Program-made: the position numbers and the translations under genes
In this document: piece after piece, positions 53,901 through 60,866 of the stretch
Numbering within the stretch: the stretch's first letter is position 1
Layout: the number at the start of each line of letters is the position of its first letter
Notes under the pieces: generated by a model
Database searches by the model: none
Seen by the model: the letters and a program-made list of their open reading frames with translations, nothing else
What the model was told of the DNA's origin: nothing
Origin: Mycobacterium sp. AZCC_0083
Lineage (GTDB): Bacteria; Actinomycetota; Actinomycetes; Mycobacteriales; Mycobacteriaceae
Length of the DNA stretch: 64,000 bases
Assembly (NCBI RefSeq): GCF_014202335.1
Contig: NZ_JACHGP010000027.1
Span: 33,705 to 97,704 of the forward strand
Reading direction: 5' to 3'

Positions 53901-54983
53901 TGCGAGCGCATCCTCGGGGTCGCCGTCGAGTCCACCGGTCAGGGTGATCGGCGCGCTGTCGGCCGTGTCGTTCAGCGCGACGTTGACGATTTGCGGGGCC
54001 ATGGTCGGCGTCGCGTTGAAGAAGGTGTGCTCGACCTGTCGACGCACCCATGCCAGCACCGCCCACAGCAGCGGCGGCTCGGCAGGGGCGCCTGGCCCCG
54101 GCACGAAGAACGGCGCCAGCAGCGCGGCCGCGAACGTGGTCGCGACGTTCACGATGGCGGTCGGGATCGCCAGTAGGACCTGGACGGCGTTGGGGGCGGG
54201 TGGTGGTGCCGCGACCGCCGACACTATCGCCGTGACAGCTGACGATGTCTGTACGTCAACGGTTTTCACGGAATCAACGGGGACAGCTGCCGCCACACGC
54301 GCGGTGGTCGTCTCCGTCGGCGCCTGCACCGAGTGGACAACGACGGCGGCCTTCGGCGTGACCGGGACTGCGTCGGTTTTCGAGGCACTGGATTCCGGCG
54401 CGACGGCGGGCGCCGGTACCGGAGTCGGGGTGGGAGTCGGTGCCGGGGTCGAGTGATCTGACGCGGCCTCCGCCGGAGCCACCTTGGGTTCGGCGGTCGG
54501 GTCCGGCTCGGCCGACACCGGCTTCGGTGTGACGGCCACGACCGCAGGCTCGGCCTTGTCGTCATCGACGCCCGAGGTGAGGGCGCCGCCCGACGAGCTG
54601 ACGTTCTTCTTGGGCACCGTGGTGGCCTGGCTCTGCGCCGAATCAGCATCTTTGGCGCCCGATTGTGTGGGCGCCGAATCCGCCGACGGCTCGTCCGCCG
54701 TCGAGGTGCCCGACGGTTTCGGATCGCCCGGCCGAGCCGCGCCGGTCGAGCTCTGCGCCGAACCTGAGTCCGAGGAGTCCGACGAGGTGGTGTCGGCGCG
54801 GGCGAGGCCGGCGTTCGTCGCTACTGCGACGCCCACACCGAGCGCCACCGCGAGTGCGCCGACGCGCCCGATGAACCTGGCGGAACCCCTCGCACCGCCA
54901 AGTCCCGAGTCGATGCGGATGCCACGTGCCGCGGGGGAAGTGACTCGAACGCCGACCGTCGACGTCTTTGTCGTATCAGGCAT
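50955..54983 (-). CDS. Large exported protein with cadherin/VCBS-like repeats and a propeller-like C-terminal half
   Basis: 1342 residues from ATG 54983 (GGGGAG at 8 bases). Twin basic N-terminus and signal (GRVGALAVALGVGVAVATNAGLARA), a 180-residue Ser/Pro/Thr-rich low-complexity stalk (STPAPTPTPTPVPAPAV), the actinobacterial segment PFFVPGPGAPAEPPLLWAVLAW, then four to five VCBS/cadherin-like domains (about 320-760; motifs DADGDTLHYALTSGPTHG, GSFTYTP, FDVTVDDGHG) and about ten repeats of about 45 residues rich in GPDGTV/GxxVGGxV (about 780-1320), which look like beta-propeller blades. Probably cell-surface or secreted. No sortase or lipid signal. Leftward of the LuxR gene; paired AGGTAGT repeats lie about 90 bases upstream of its start. 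Confidence 0.8.
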   Translation of the reverse strand: MPDTTKTSTVGVRVTSPAARGIRIDSGLGGARGSARFIGRVGALAVALGVGVAVATNAGLARADTTSSDSSDSGSAQSSTGAARPGDPKPSGTSTADEPSADSAPTQSGAKDADSAQSQATTVPKKNVSSSGGALTSGVDDDKAEPAVVAVTPKPVSAEPDPTAEPKVAPAEAASDHSTPAPTPTPTPVPAPAVAPESSASKTDAVPVTPKAAVVVHSVQAPTETTTARVAAAVPVDSVKTVDVQTSSAVTAIVSAVAAPPPAPNAVQVLLAIPTAIVNVATTFAAALLAPFFVPGPGAPAEPPLLWAVLAWVRRQVEHTFFNATPTMAPQIVNVALNDTADSAPITLTGGLDGDPEDALAYTVGNSGIGSHGGTLTSVSGAGFTYAPDANWDGATPYADTFTVTASDAADGFHIHGLLGLLTLGAYGHTATGTVTVNVDASTIYPPAVTDPAWTLSATLPGDSVGTVRGHVNATDPKGLPITFGSTTDPGAEGTLTVATDGTFAYVPSAQARHDAAADDAATTGADSFSFDVTVTNSRGGATTTAVTLAIAPTTNQDPSAPTPPNGTTTDPVTGAVTGNLGWTDQDGDVITYTGPVTGKSTSGGDVVVNADGSFTYTPTKEQRHAVTAPGAPAGVAADSFDVTVDDGHGSLTTTTVSVTILGSNENPTAATTFGSPDALGVITGSIGGVDADGDTLHYALTSGPTHGTANVNSVTGAFTYTPAPLQRLVAYNTAATDYDPLTVTITDGRGGATVVNVANVPIDPTRAVVTSTQSVLGTSASTPEFVTGADGTIAYSTRMGTGAVGNPYRTVLTVIAPDGTTRTLTVFGGVPSGTFAKPVVGPTGIVALVTTQTFSNGDQDTSVATIRPAGGSASEVASAYTGTPIGTAVIGPDGTVYVQIDRGTTSTDTALLAIPATGPKRDTLTSGSIGDPVGGVVAGPNGIAYQTFVKYGSQVFTTIVRTDTSHVPITAQAEGPPVGGLVVGKDGTAAQTIDRSSIAGATEYAGLVVFNPDGSSYQYTQAGTAHAAFSTPVVQDDGLVGLLTFRGTADGFENIFRYYDGTSAVYSYLVNLGPPIGQPVLVPGGAGVGFAFGANNGHVVYLYESLVGGGLAPGASYANRGVVVGPDGTAVLAAYGTDGNSPQKTYLLTMRGNHYGTANIDGVPIGPAVVGVNGTAALASSVAATANSPALTNLVVVGASTFIPSTFSFSGTAKGGPIVSDDGTVFQTTATGAGTVANPFITTVHVIRNGADAAVQIVGLTSTGVTTADDGTAYLTTTAGNRTTVTVFHPDGATTTVAIPAGTSISTFGQFGAAQDGRYYLWGTGSGGYTITEVQLADDIV

Positions 54984-55069
54984 TTCGTAGCTCCCCATCC
55001 AGCCGCTGCGCCACCGTTGTGGGCGCACATCGATGATCGCGGCGGACGGCGGATTCGACCCCGTGCTCG

Positions 55070-55114
55070 ACTACCTGTTTTTGCTGGCACCGAGCGCCTC
55101 TTGACTACCTAGTT
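55070..55114 (-). promoter_or_regulatory. Paired AGGTAGT repeats upstream of the surface-protein gene
   Basis: On the minus strand, AACTAGGTAGT (55114-55104) and AACAGGTAGT (55079-55070) are direct repeats with the AGGTAGT cores 34 bases apart. They sit in the gap between luxR and the surface gene. The same pair, 32 bases apart, precedes the luxR operon at 58015-58057. Candidate LuxR operator. Confidence 0.55.
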
Positions 55115-55145
55115 CCTCGGCGGGCCGCCAGGTATGGGCTGCGGT

Positions 55146-57749
55146 CTACTGCGGCGCCATGAGCGTGCTGACCACGCTTGCCAGCTCTGAACGCCGGGCG
55201 ACGCCCGCCTTGCAACTCGCTCGGTAGATGTGACCTTCGACGGTCCGCACCGACAAGCAGACCGAGTCGGCGATCTCACGGTTGCTCAATCCTTCGGCGA
55301 CCAGGATCGCGATCTCCAGCTCGCGCCGCGTCAGGGGCAGCAGGAGCCGGGCCGCCGCGAGGGCCGGACTGATCGCGCCACCGCAGGCCAGCGCCATGGC
55401 GCCGGCGCGTGAGGCGGCCGTCATGGCGCTGCCGGAACGGCCGGCCCTCCGATGCGACGTCGCGGCCTGAGCCACGGCGTCGGCCGCAGCAAGGGCGTCC
55501 CCGATGTGCTCGAAGTCGGCCGAGACCCTCTCCAATTCGTCGGCGTCGTCGGCCTGCAGGGCATGGGCATACCGAACGACCAGCGCCGCCCTCGGCCCTT
55601 CAACGACAGCGGCCAACTCGGTGAGCCGGTCGATCACCGAAGTGTCGTCGAATTGGACCAGCGTCTGCAGGCACAGCACTTCGCGGGCGATCTGGCCGTG
55701 GGCTCGCGTGAAGTCAGCAGCGCGCCTGGCGAATTCGCGAGCCTCCGATGAGCGGTGCCGCGCTGCTGCCAGCCACGCCTTGGCGAGGTGGGCGTTCAGT
55801 TCGACCAGGACGTAGGTCGGGTGCCGGTCAGCGTCGGCGATCCGCACGGCCTCCTCGGCAGCCGCGACGTCTCCCAACCGGGCGAGCGCCTGCGCGCGGA
55901 GCAGTTGAAAGCGGTAGAAACTGTTGGCGAGCACCAGATCGGCGTCCTTGGCCGCACTTTCGGTCGGTAGGTGGCGCAGCGCACCGTCCAGATCCCCCGC
56001 GGACAGTGCGGTCATCCCGACGATGGCGGCGCCCATCGCCTGCGTGGTCGCGGGCTTGGACACGCACTCGTGGCGGTGCCGTTGGGCGACCTCCACGGCC
56101 TCCCGGATGCGTCCCGAGATGGTGAGCCCGAACGAGTGGAACTCGGCCAACGCGCCGCTGAGGAAACTGCCCTGCTGCGAGGACTCGACGACGGCGTAGC
56201 ACGCCTGCGCCTTGGCGAGGGCTTCGGTCGTGCGGCCGACCTCCGCCAGCGCCAGCAGCTCGGCACACAGGCGCACGGACTCGCCGTATCCGTCGAGGTG
56301 TCCGTAGTCGACGGTGTCCATCATCCCGATGACGTCAGCCGGTCGGGCGGCCAACACCAGCTGGTTGGCGCGAAAGGCGAGGAGTTGCCCGCGCCGCGGC
56401 CCGGTGGCGTCGTCGAGCGCCTCGTCGATGACCCGCCAGGACTCCTCAGGAGATCGCATGGTCCACAGCAGGTTCGCCGCACGCAGGATCACGTCATTGA
56501 TGAAGGCCGACTCGGACACCTCATCGGTGGCGATGCTGTCGATGACCATCGCGGCGTCGCCCCCCTGCTGCGACATCAACAGGTTGTAGGCCAGGTGCAC
56601 GCGTGCCTCGACACCGACACCGGATTCATCGGCCGCGCGGGACAGCCGCGCCGCGAGGTCGAAGTCCAGCAGCGAGCTTGCCGCGGTTGCCGCCGCCGAC
56701 AACACCTCCGGGTCGGACGGTAGGTCGGACTCCAGCCAGAGCAGCCCACGGCGAACCACGTTGGCCGGCTCAGAACCGTTCTTCATCGCCGCCGCGACGA
56801 GACCGCGCAGCCGCCGCAGCCGCAGGGGGCCGCACTGGTCGAGTCGAACCTCGGCGTACAGCGGGTGCCCGACGTAAACGGCGTCCTCCTCGGTTCTGAT
56901 GAGCTCGCGCTGTTCGGCCTCCTCGAGCGCACCCTGGTCGACGAGCGTGGAGAGGCAGTGCCAATCGACGGGCTCGGCGACGGCGACCATGTCGACGACG
57001 TCGCGCACTGACTCGCGTACCGCCCCGATCTGCTGCTCCACCAGCTCGACCAGCGACGATGACACCTCGGGTCTGCCTTGCCATCGGCACCAACCACGCT
57101 CTCGCACCAACCGGCCGGCCCGATCCTCGTGTTCGACGATCTGCTGCAGGAAAAGCACGTTGCCGGCCGTCAACCTCCACATCCGGTCCTCGCAGTCTCG
57201 GTCGGGCGGTAGCCCAAACACGGCACGCAGGAGTTCTCCGGTCTCGCGGTGGGACAGCGGCTGGACCTCCACACGCCGGATCAGGCCGTCCTTCCACAGC
57301 GCCGTCACCGCGTCGGGTGCGGGCTGACCGCTGCGCATCGTCGCGACCACGACCGCCGCCCGCTGCAACACGAGCTGGTGCAGAACGAGCGCCGACAGCT
57401 CGTCGAGCAGGTGCGCATCGTCGACGACCACCAGCAGCCGGGATGAGTCGGAGCCCGTGGTGAGCGCGCCAATCACTCTGCGCGCCAATGCCAGCGGCGT
57501 CCCTTCGAAGTCGTCGGTCCATTGCGCGAACGCTCCGAGCGGCACCAACCGACCGGTCGCCGTTGCCGCGACGTGGCGCACCGACCACCCCTCGGCAGCA
57601 ACGGTGCCTGCGACCTCCCGAGCCAGGCGGGACTTCCCGACCCCGGCGCCGCCCGCCAGCACCACCCCCCGGTACTCAGCGCCTTCGATCAACTCGGTGA
57701 TCAGACCGCACTCTTCGTCTCGGCCGGTTAGTGGCCAGAGCTCTCCCAT
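55146..57749 (-). CDS. LuxR-family regulator with AAA-type ATPase (LAL-like)
   Basis: 867 residues. N-terminal ATPase with Walker A GGAGVGKSR (about 34-42) and Walker B LLVVVDDAHLL, a middle TPR-like helical region (about 350-790), and a C-terminal LuxR helix-turn-helix (LTRRELEIAILVAEGLSNREIADSVCLSVRTVEGHIYRA). Size and layout fit the large ATP-binding LuxR (LAL/MalT-like) regulators. ATG at 57749, 10 bases after a small upstream gene. Its neighbour, the surface-protein gene, is the likely target, by shared repeats. Ligand unknown. Confidence 0.9.
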   Translation of the reverse strand: MGELWPLTGRDEECGLITELIEGAEYRGVVLAGGAGVGKSRLAREVAGTVAAEGWSVRHVAATATGRLVPLGAFAQWTDDFEGTPLALARRVIGALTTGSDSSRLLVVVDDAHLLDELSALVLHQLVLQRAAVVVATMRSGQPAPDAVTALWKDGLIRRVEVQPLSHRETGELLRAVFGLPPDRDCEDRMWRLTAGNVLFLQQIVEHEDRAGRLVRERGWCRWQGRPEVSSSLVELVEQQIGAVRESVRDVVDMVAVAEPVDWHCLSTLVDQGALEEAEQRELIRTEEDAVYVGHPLYAEVRLDQCGPLRLRRLRGLVAAAMKNGSEPANVVRRGLLWLESDLPSDPEVLSAAATAASSLLDFDLAARLSRAADESGVGVEARVHLAYNLLMSQQGGDAAMVIDSIATDEVSESAFINDVILRAANLLWTMRSPEESWRVIDEALDDATGPRRGQLLAFRANQLVLAARPADVIGMMDTVDYGHLDGYGESVRLCAELLALAEVGRTTEALAKAQACYAVVESSQQGSFLSGALAEFHSFGLTISGRIREAVEVAQRHRHECVSKPATTQAMGAAIVGMTALSAGDLDGALRHLPTESAAKDADLVLANSFYRFQLLRAQALARLGDVAAAEEAVRIADADRHPTYVLVELNAHLAKAWLAAARHRSSEAREFARRAADFTRAHGQIAREVLCLQTLVQFDDTSVIDRLTELAAVVEGPRAALVVRYAHALQADDADELERVSADFEHIGDALAAADAVAQAATSHRRAGRSGSAMTAASRAGAMALACGGAISPALAAARLLLPLTRRELEIAILVAEGLSNREIADSVCLSVRTVEGHIYRASCKAGVARRSELASVVSTLMAPQ

Positions 57750-57759
57750 GGCGGGAATG

Positions 57760-57987
57760 TTAGTTGAGCGAACGTCGCTTCTCTTGCGGCCGCGTCAGTT
57801 CTCTTCGCAACTTGCGGTGGGCCAGCTCGAGCAGCGGCGGCAGGCTTTCCGGTTCCACGCCCAGGGTCGCCGCGACCTCGTCCGCCGTCAGGCCGGCGTC
57901 GGCGAGCCGAATCGCTGTTGCATACGCGTCGGGCAGCCTGGCCAACGCCGCGTCGTACCCGCTCGTCATAAGGGTGATCATGCCCAT
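57760..57987 (-). CDS. Small protein resembling sigma factor region 4
   Basis: 75 residues from ATG 57987 (GGGGGTG upstream; ATG 57981 possible). The core YDAALARLPDAYATAIRLADAGLTADEVAATLGVEPESLPPLLELAHRKLRREL has the helix-turn-helix pattern of sigma region 4 (xxxGLTADEVAATLGVEPESL) but no region 2. Co-transcribed with luxR (10 bases). Could act as a DNA-binding co-regulator; function inferred from pattern only. The longer frame to 58041 runs across the AGGTAGT repeats. Confidence 0.6.
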   Translation of the reverse strand: MGMITLMTSGYDAALARLPDAYATAIRLADAGLTADEVAATLGVEPESLPPLLELAHRKLRRELTRPQEKRRSLN

Positions 57988-58014
57988 AGCCCGCACCCCC
58001 GGGGACCGGTGGTA

Positions 58015-58057
58015 ACTACCTGTTTGCCGAGCGCCGACCACGCGCCACTACCTAGTT
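58015..58057 (-). promoter_or_regulatory. Paired AGGTAGT repeats upstream of the luxR operon
   Basis: Minus-strand direct repeats AACTAGGTAGT (58057-58047) and AACAGGTAGT (58024-58015), AGGTAGT cores 32 bases apart and 28 and 60 bases before the first gene. Same outer and inner wording (AACTAGGTAGT outer, ACAGGTAGT inner) as at 55070-55114, with GCGCTCGG between the repeats in both. Confidence 0.55.
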
Positions 58058-58265
58058 GGGGCCGCACGGGATGCCTGCTGAGGATCGACACCCGGTTGAA
58101 CGCGTTGATCGCCGTCGCCACCCAGATCACTGCGGACAGCTCGTCGTCGGTGAGAACCTTTCGGGCGCGCGCATATTCGCTTTCGGCGGTGTCGTGATCG
58201 GGCAGCGTCGTGGTGATCTCGGCCAGCCGTAGCGCGGCCTGCTCGCGCTCGTCGAACAGTTCGGC
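58058..58265 (-). pseudogene. 3' fragment of a carboxymuconolactone-decarboxylase-like gene
   Basis: Minus-strand residues LFDEREQAALRLAEITTTLP, ARKVLTDDELSAVIWVATAI and NAFNRVSILSRHPVRP match the AhpD/CMD fold's C-terminal helices (family appearance: EREQAAL...LT..ELSAVIWVIAAINAWNR). The 5' part with the active-site CxxC is missing. The 5' break point abuts the recB remnant. Confidence 0.7.
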
Positions 58266-58361
58266 GACCCCGTGCAGTGGCAGATGATCGACCGGGCCTT
58301 CAGCGGCCAGTCGACGGTGGTGCTGATCGGCGATCCGAAGCAGGCGATCTACGCCTTCTGA
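58266..58361 (+). pseudogene. Internal fragment of recB
   Basis: Thirty-one codons, DPVQWQMIDRAFSGQSTVVL then IGDPKQAIYAF, match the RecB/UvrD helicase motif II-III segment (DPVQW...GDPKQAIYAFRGGD), ending in TGA right after YAF. Same strand as the recD remnant at 50560-50949. Far too short to function. Confidence 0.8.
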
Positions 58362-58792
58362 GGCAGTAACTTGGTGATGGTGCACACTCCCGCAATCCGA
58401 TGGAATCAACTCCGGGCCGCCTCGGTCTATCGGCACGAACGGCGCAACGCTACAACGACACTGAGCGGCAGCACTATCAGAATCTTTCGCACAGATCAGC
58501 ACGCGGACTCGCCGCTAAGTTGGTGCCCAAGTGCGTCATGCGCCATGTGGGATACGGGCTCGCTAGATTGATCACCCAGTCAACATCATCCCCGACCTGG
58601 TCCGCCGGAGCATCCGCGGACGAAATCGCAGCGCCAGGCTCTAACTTGAGTGCGGAATCGCTCATTTTCGTTGCTAGGCAGGCGACACCATCGTTGAGAG
58701 TCTTGCGGTGTTCATCACTGTGACGAATTGGAGCCCTGCGCATATCCCATGAGACTGGAGGTCTTCGAGCTCGCTTTTGTGTCGTTGGTGTA
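58362..58792. other. Non-coding gap without recognised features
   Basis: 430 bases between the recB remnant and the IS-end-like repeats. Short open frames exist on both strands but none resembles a known family or has a convincing ribosome site. Probably gene debris. Confidence 0.4.
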
Positions 58793-58840
58793 GTGGACAC
58801 GAAAGTGAGAATCCGGGGGGTGGACATTGAGTGAGAACGT
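58793..58840. repeat. GTGGACAY-(N)AGTGAGAA direct repeat, two units
   Basis: GTGGACACGAAAGTGAGAAT at 58793 and GTGGACATTGAGTGAGAACG at 58820 are two units 27 bases apart. The half-array GGACATGAGAGTGAGAATCC at 50266 is the same motif. Read on the other strand, array A also has paired GTGGACAT units, so the sets at 50.2 and 58.8 kb are in inverted orientation, like left and right ends of one element. Confidence 0.6.
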
Positions 58841-58908
58841 CGCTGACGGCACAGGTCAGCAAGCCTGGTGTGAAGAAGAAACTTGAGAAGCCACATCTTC
58901 TTTCGTGG

Positions 58909-58968
58909 CTTCTGAGTTTGAATGGCTAAATCTCAATCGAGATGGCCACTGTCTGGCCAATTGGCCAT
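58909..58968. repeat. Array B: ATGGCC version of array A with identical spacing
   Basis: ATGGCT (58922), ATGGCC (58942), CTGGCC (58953) and inverted GGCCAT (58963). Start-to-start distances 20, 11 and 10 equal those of ATGTCC, ATGTCC, ATGTCC and GGACAT in array A. The flanks also align (TCTCAA, AATT). GAAGCCAC/GTGGCTTC flank the left side (58887-58912). It ends one base before the stop of the LLM gene. Confidence 0.75.
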
Positions 58969-58969
58969 T

Positions 58970-59893
58970 TCACTGACACTTTACTTGCCGGCTGTCGAGC
59001 ATCGGAGCGAGTCGTTCCAGCTGATCGACGATCGATTCGAGGTCACCGAACGCCGACACAAGGACGTGATCGGCGCCGGCGTCGAGGTGGTCAATGATGC
59101 GCGCCGCCACGTGTTCTGGTGTGCCGGCCACCGCGACGGCATCAAAGCACTTGTCGGTGAGCTGATCGAGGTCGTCGTCGGTGAGTCCGAAGCGTTTCAG
59201 CCCGGCGCGGTAGTGCGGAATCTGGGCACCGATTGACAACCGACGCCGGTAGCCGGCCAGGGTCTCCTCGGTGGGGTCGACCAGCACACTCTGCTCGGGA
59301 ATGAGCAGCGGGTCGGGTCCGAGTCTGTCGCGCGCGTCGGCGGTGTGGGCGACCGGCACGAAGTAGGGATGCGCGCCGTCGGCGCATTCGGCGGCCAGAT
59401 CGAGCATTTTCGGGCCGACCGCGGCGATCACGGTGGGAAATGGGGTCAACGCCAACGGACTGTGCTCGGCTTCTTCACGCATGCGCCGCAGATAGTCGCG
59501 CATGGTGGCAAGGGGTGTGGTGTAGTCGGCGCCCACCTGATCGGCCTGCATACGATGCCCGATGCCGATCCCGTTGATAAACCGGCCCGGATACGCTTCA
59601 GCCAGCGTGGCACCGGCAGCCTGGGCGTCCTCGGGCGCGCGTGCCCACACGTTGGCGATCCCGCACCCGGTGGCCAGCCGACGCGTCGCCGCCAACCAGA
59701 TCCCCAAGTGGGCGTAGATATCCCGGCCGCCCACCCCTTCACCGGTCCACACCGAACCATAGGTGTCGAGCGCGTCGAGCCGGCGCAGCGCGTCGCGTTG
59801 CGAGTCGGCGGTATCACTCCAGTGTTCGGGACCGCCGAGCCATATTCCGAACGGGCCCAACTGTTGCCGAGCGATCTGATTAACTTGAGGCAT
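58970..59893 (-). CDS. LLM-class F420-dependent oxidoreductase (TIGR03620 type)
   Basis: 307 residues from ATG 59893 (ORF start TTG 59899 possible). Luciferase-like TIM barrel: GPFGIWLGGPEHW, ATGCGIANVWARAPEDAQAAG, PGRFINGIGIGHRM and ALTPFPTVIAAVGPKMLDLA are typical of the actinobacterial F420 subfamily. Substrate unknown. Divergent from a TetR gene, with an inverted repeat over both starts, so probably under its control. The base composition looks ordinary for the genome. Confidence 0.85.
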   Translation of the reverse strand: MPQVNQIARQQLGPFGIWLGGPEHWSDTADSQRDALRRLDALDTYGSVWTGEGVGGRDIYAHLGIWLAATRRLATGCGIANVWARAPEDAQAAGATLAEAYPGRFINGIGIGHRMQADQVGADYTTPLATMRDYLRRMREEAEHSPLALTPFPTVIAAVGPKMLDLAAECADGAHPYFVPVAHTADARDRLGPDPLLIPEQSVLVDPTEETLAGYRRRLSIGAQIPHYRAGLKRFGLTDDDLDQLTDKCFDAVAVAGTPEHVAARIIDHLDAGADHVLVSAFGDLESIVDQLERLAPMLDSRQVKCQ

Positions 59894-59922
59894 ACTCAAT
59901 TACTATAGTGAGGGTGCCTCAA
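59885..59922. promoter_or_regulatory. Inverted repeat between divergent LLM and tetR genes
   Basis: TTGAGGCA (59885-59892) and TGCCTCAA (59915-59922) are perfect inverted repeats with a 22-base AT-rich spacer (ACTCAATTACTATAGTGAGG inside). The left arm touches the LLM start and the right arm ends beside the tetR start. Candidate TetR operator. Confidence 0.55.
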
Positions 59923-59923
59923 A

Positions 59924-60487
59924 TTGACAACGCCTCCGACTCGCCGGCAACGCGCCGACGCGCAACGCAACTACGAACGGCTCATCGCAGCCGCCGATGA
60001 CGCATTTTCCAGCGACGGTGTCAGGGCATCGCTGGAAAGCATCGCCAAAGCCGCCGGGGTAGCCGTCGGAACCCTCTACTCCCACTTCCCCACCCGCGAG
60101 GACCTTCTCGCCGCCCTCATCGCCGAGCGCATGTACCGGCTCACCGACCTCGGCCAGCGCCTGCTCGACCAGGACGATCCCGCCACGGCGTTGTTTGAGT
60201 GGCTCGAGGCCTTCGGCGCTGGCGCCGCGACCTACCAGGGCCTTCCCGAATCAGTCATCCGGACCCTGCACGACCCGCAATCGCCGTTGTTTAATTCCTG
60301 CGAGAGCATGCGCCAAACGTGCGGCACGCTGCTTGAGCGCGCCCAAGCTGCCCGTCATATCCGCACTGACACCACCGCAACCGACGTCCTCGCGATGACG
60401 GCAGCTCTCTACGGCGCAGCAGCCGCCGGAGGCCATGACACCGGCCACTTCGTCGCGGTCCTCACCGCCGGGCTCCGCAAATCCTGA
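59924..60487 (+). CDS. TetR-family regulator
   Basis: 187 residues from TTG 59924. TetR_N helix-turn-helix: RLIAAADDAFSSDGVRASLESIAKAAGVAVGTLYSHFPTREDLLAALIAERMYRL. The C-terminal domain (about 75-185) is of the SbtR-like kind (GGHDTGHFVAVLTAGLR). Divergent from the LLM enzyme gene; likely its repressor and autoregulated. Ligand unknown. Confidence 0.88.
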   Translation: MTTPPTRRQRADAQRNYERLIAAADDAFSSDGVRASLESIAKAAGVAVGTLYSHFPTREDLLAALIAERMYRLTDLGQRLLDQDDPATALFEWLEAFGAGAATYQGLPESVIRTLHDPQSPLFNSCESMRQTCGTLLERAQAARHIRTDTTATDVLAMTAALYGAAAAGGHDTGHFVAVLTAGLRKS

Positions 60488-60866
60488 GCGCCGCAGCGAA
60501 CCAGACGCCGTGGCTGCCCGCGGGATGAGGGCGCTGCTCCAGAAGATCCACAGGCAGAATGACAGCACAAACGCGGAGCCATAGGAACTGCAGCACTTGG
60601 TGAGACAAACCGGTGTGCCATCGTGGTGAGACAACTGGGGATGGGCTGGTCATGCTGCCGCGAGATGCAGTCAGCGGCGAGAACCACAAGAAGATGGTCG
60701 AGTTCTGCTGCACTTTCTCAACGATGACTGCACTCGATCTTGTGCAACGTGCGTGAGACATGCCGATCTCAGCCAGCAATCAGCAAGGACGCCCAGAACA
60801 AGATCAGCGGACAGATCCGCCCCAGGCCGCCACACGGCGCGGGAGCAGCGACTCATCGAACTAGAA
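60488..60866. other. Non-coding region with IS-like repeat copy C1
   Basis: 379 bases without a supported gene. It contains repeat C1 (60580-60688). The remainder, including TGAGACATGCCGATCTC near 60752, resembles degenerate insertion-sequence ends. Confidence 0.45.
60580..60688. repeat. Repeat C copy 1 (TGAGACAA pair)
   Basis: About 109 bases beginning CATAGGAACTGCAGC, with TGAGACAA at 60601 and 60627 (26 apart), then CTGGTCATG and GAGATGC. Aligns over its whole length with copy 2 at 63426-63537, same orientation, most bases identical. The pair brackets SDR, tetR and crp. IS-end-like. Confidence 0.7.

Noticed and set aside
57978..58502. One minus-strand reading frame of 174 residues as a gene
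   Set aside because: Only its middle is a CMD-like fragment; its 5' part is antisense to the recB remnant and its 3' part is the luxR promoter.
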